A stretch of 5,432 bases of DNA from Deltaproteobacteria bacterium (GTDB lineage Bacteria; Desulfobacterota; DSM-4660; Desulfatiglandales; HGW-15). Positions 4,936-5,432 of the stretch are shown one piece after another (the first letter of the stretch is position 1; each line of letters starts with the position of its first letter). A program made the translations under genes and the position numbers. The stretch lies in the NCBI GenBank assembly GCA_019308525.1, contig JAFDIC010000287.1, positions 1-5,432 of the forward strand. Direction: 5' to 3'. The notes below the pieces were generated by a model. The model was not told the origin of the DNA. It ran no database searches and was given only the letters and a program-made list of their open reading frames with translations.

Positions 4936-5432
4936 CTAATGCATTGTTGCGCCGCCGTCGACCACGATGGTCTGCCCGGTGATAAAATCACTGTCATCGG
5001 AGGCAAGAAAGACAAGAGTGCCTAAAAGGTCTTCCGGTCTTTCGTGACGCCTAAAGCATCTGCTTCCCACTACTGCATTGACAAAGGCCTCGTCATGTAT
5101 GGATTCATCTGCCATGACCTCTGTCACCGTGTATCCCGGGGCAATGGCATTGACACAAATACCGTCATCGCCCACTTCTCTTGCAAGGGCCCTTGTCAAA
5201 CCAATGACACCACCCTTGGAAGTGACATAATGGAGAAAAAGGGGCAGACCTTTAAAGAATACCCCTGATGCAACATTGACGATCTTGCCCTTTCCCTGCT
5301 TCTTCATCTGCGGGTAGGCGGCCTTACAACACAGGAAAATACCCTTCAGGTTAACCTTCATGACATCATCCCACTCCCTCGCGGAAATATCGTAGAAGGG
5401 CTTGGTCTTTAAGGTGGCGAAGATTGCAGCGT
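4936..5432 (-). CDS. Short-chain dehydrogenase/reductase (SDR), N-terminus outside window
   Basis: Partial classical SDR; the last 164 complete codons are present and the reading frame runs off the right edge. I do not use the internal Met at 5361, because 23 further codons in frame give the N-A-A-I-F element that closes the NAD-binding half. Numbering from the first complete codon: Asn27 (V-N-L-K-G), Ser55 (N-V-A-S), Tyr68 and Lys72 (Y-V-T-S-K) form the catalytic Asn-Ser-Tyr-Lys tetrad with the usual 13-residue Ser-Tyr gap. V-N-A-I-A-P-G follows, and the end D-F-I-T-G-Q-T-I-V-V-D-G-G is the family's C-terminal signature. It would be an NAD(P)-dependent alcohol/ketone oxidoreductase in the cytoplasm; the substrate cannot be told. 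Roughly 80-90 residues with the TGxxxGxG motif are missing. The stop is TAG. It is co-directional with the regulator but about 600 bases away, so probably a separate transcript under possibly shared control. Confidence 0.92.
   Translation of the reverse strand, partial: AAIFATLKTKPFYDISAREWDDVMKVNLKGIFLCCKAAYPQMKKQGKGKIVNVASGVFFKGLPLFLHYVTSKGGVIGLTRALAREVGDDGICVNAIAPGYTVTEVMADESIHDEAFVNAVVGSRCFRRHERPEDLLGTLVFLASDDSDFITGQTIVVDGGATMH

Overview
The window looks like part of a bacterial catabolic locus from an anaerobe, of medium GC content with strong purine-rich Shine-Dalgarno sites. All five recognisable genes lie on the minus strand, so transcription runs from high to low coordinates. The genes are redox enzymes with Fe-S motifs plus one metabolite-responsive repressor. 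A Desulfobacterota-like host is my best guess, from the gene set and the style of the dispersed palindromic repeat. No phylogenetic marker is present, so this is inference only.

Layout in order of transcription. (1) 5432-4936: the C-terminal two thirds of a short-chain dehydrogenase/reductase (SDR), cut by the window edge. (2) 4935-4458: about 480 bases with no convincing gene. Its left part carries a TTGACA promoter whose spacer is an inverted repeat. (3) 4457-4323: a 135-bp MITE-like element with imperfect 20-bp terminal inverted repeats, two internal perfect hairpins and a 9-bp flanking direct repeat. It sits directly against the start codon of the next gene. (4) 4319-3564: a GntR-family regulator of the FadR/FCD type. 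(5) 3414-248: a tight three-gene operon. It encodes a GlpA-like FAD oxidoreductase with a C-terminal BFD-type [2Fe-2S] domain, a pyridine-nucleotide-disulfide-oxidoreductase-fold FAD enzyme, and a small DUF1667 protein with a four-cysteine N-terminus. The gaps are 4 nt and an 8-nt overlap. (6) 247-1: a non-coding tail of short palindromes and direct repeats.

How the parts may work together: the three-gene module is known from many anaerobes, often annotated as anaerobic glycerol-3-phosphate dehydrogenase. There a GlpA-like dehydrogenase is thought to pass electrons through Fe-S and flavin partners. Here no glycerol gene is visible. The module sits behind an FCD regulator, a type that usually senses small carboxylates or sugar acids, and next to an SDR. 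I infer oxidation of a hydroxy-acid or polyol-type substrate, with the regulator controlling the locus and probably itself. The substrate cannot be read from the sequence.

The most notable observation is the mobile-repeat insertion between the regulator's promoter and its ATG. It lengthens the leader from roughly 36 to roughly 175 nt and appears to supply the present Shine-Dalgarno sequence. I saw no CRISPR array, tRNA, rRNA, phage gene or defence system.
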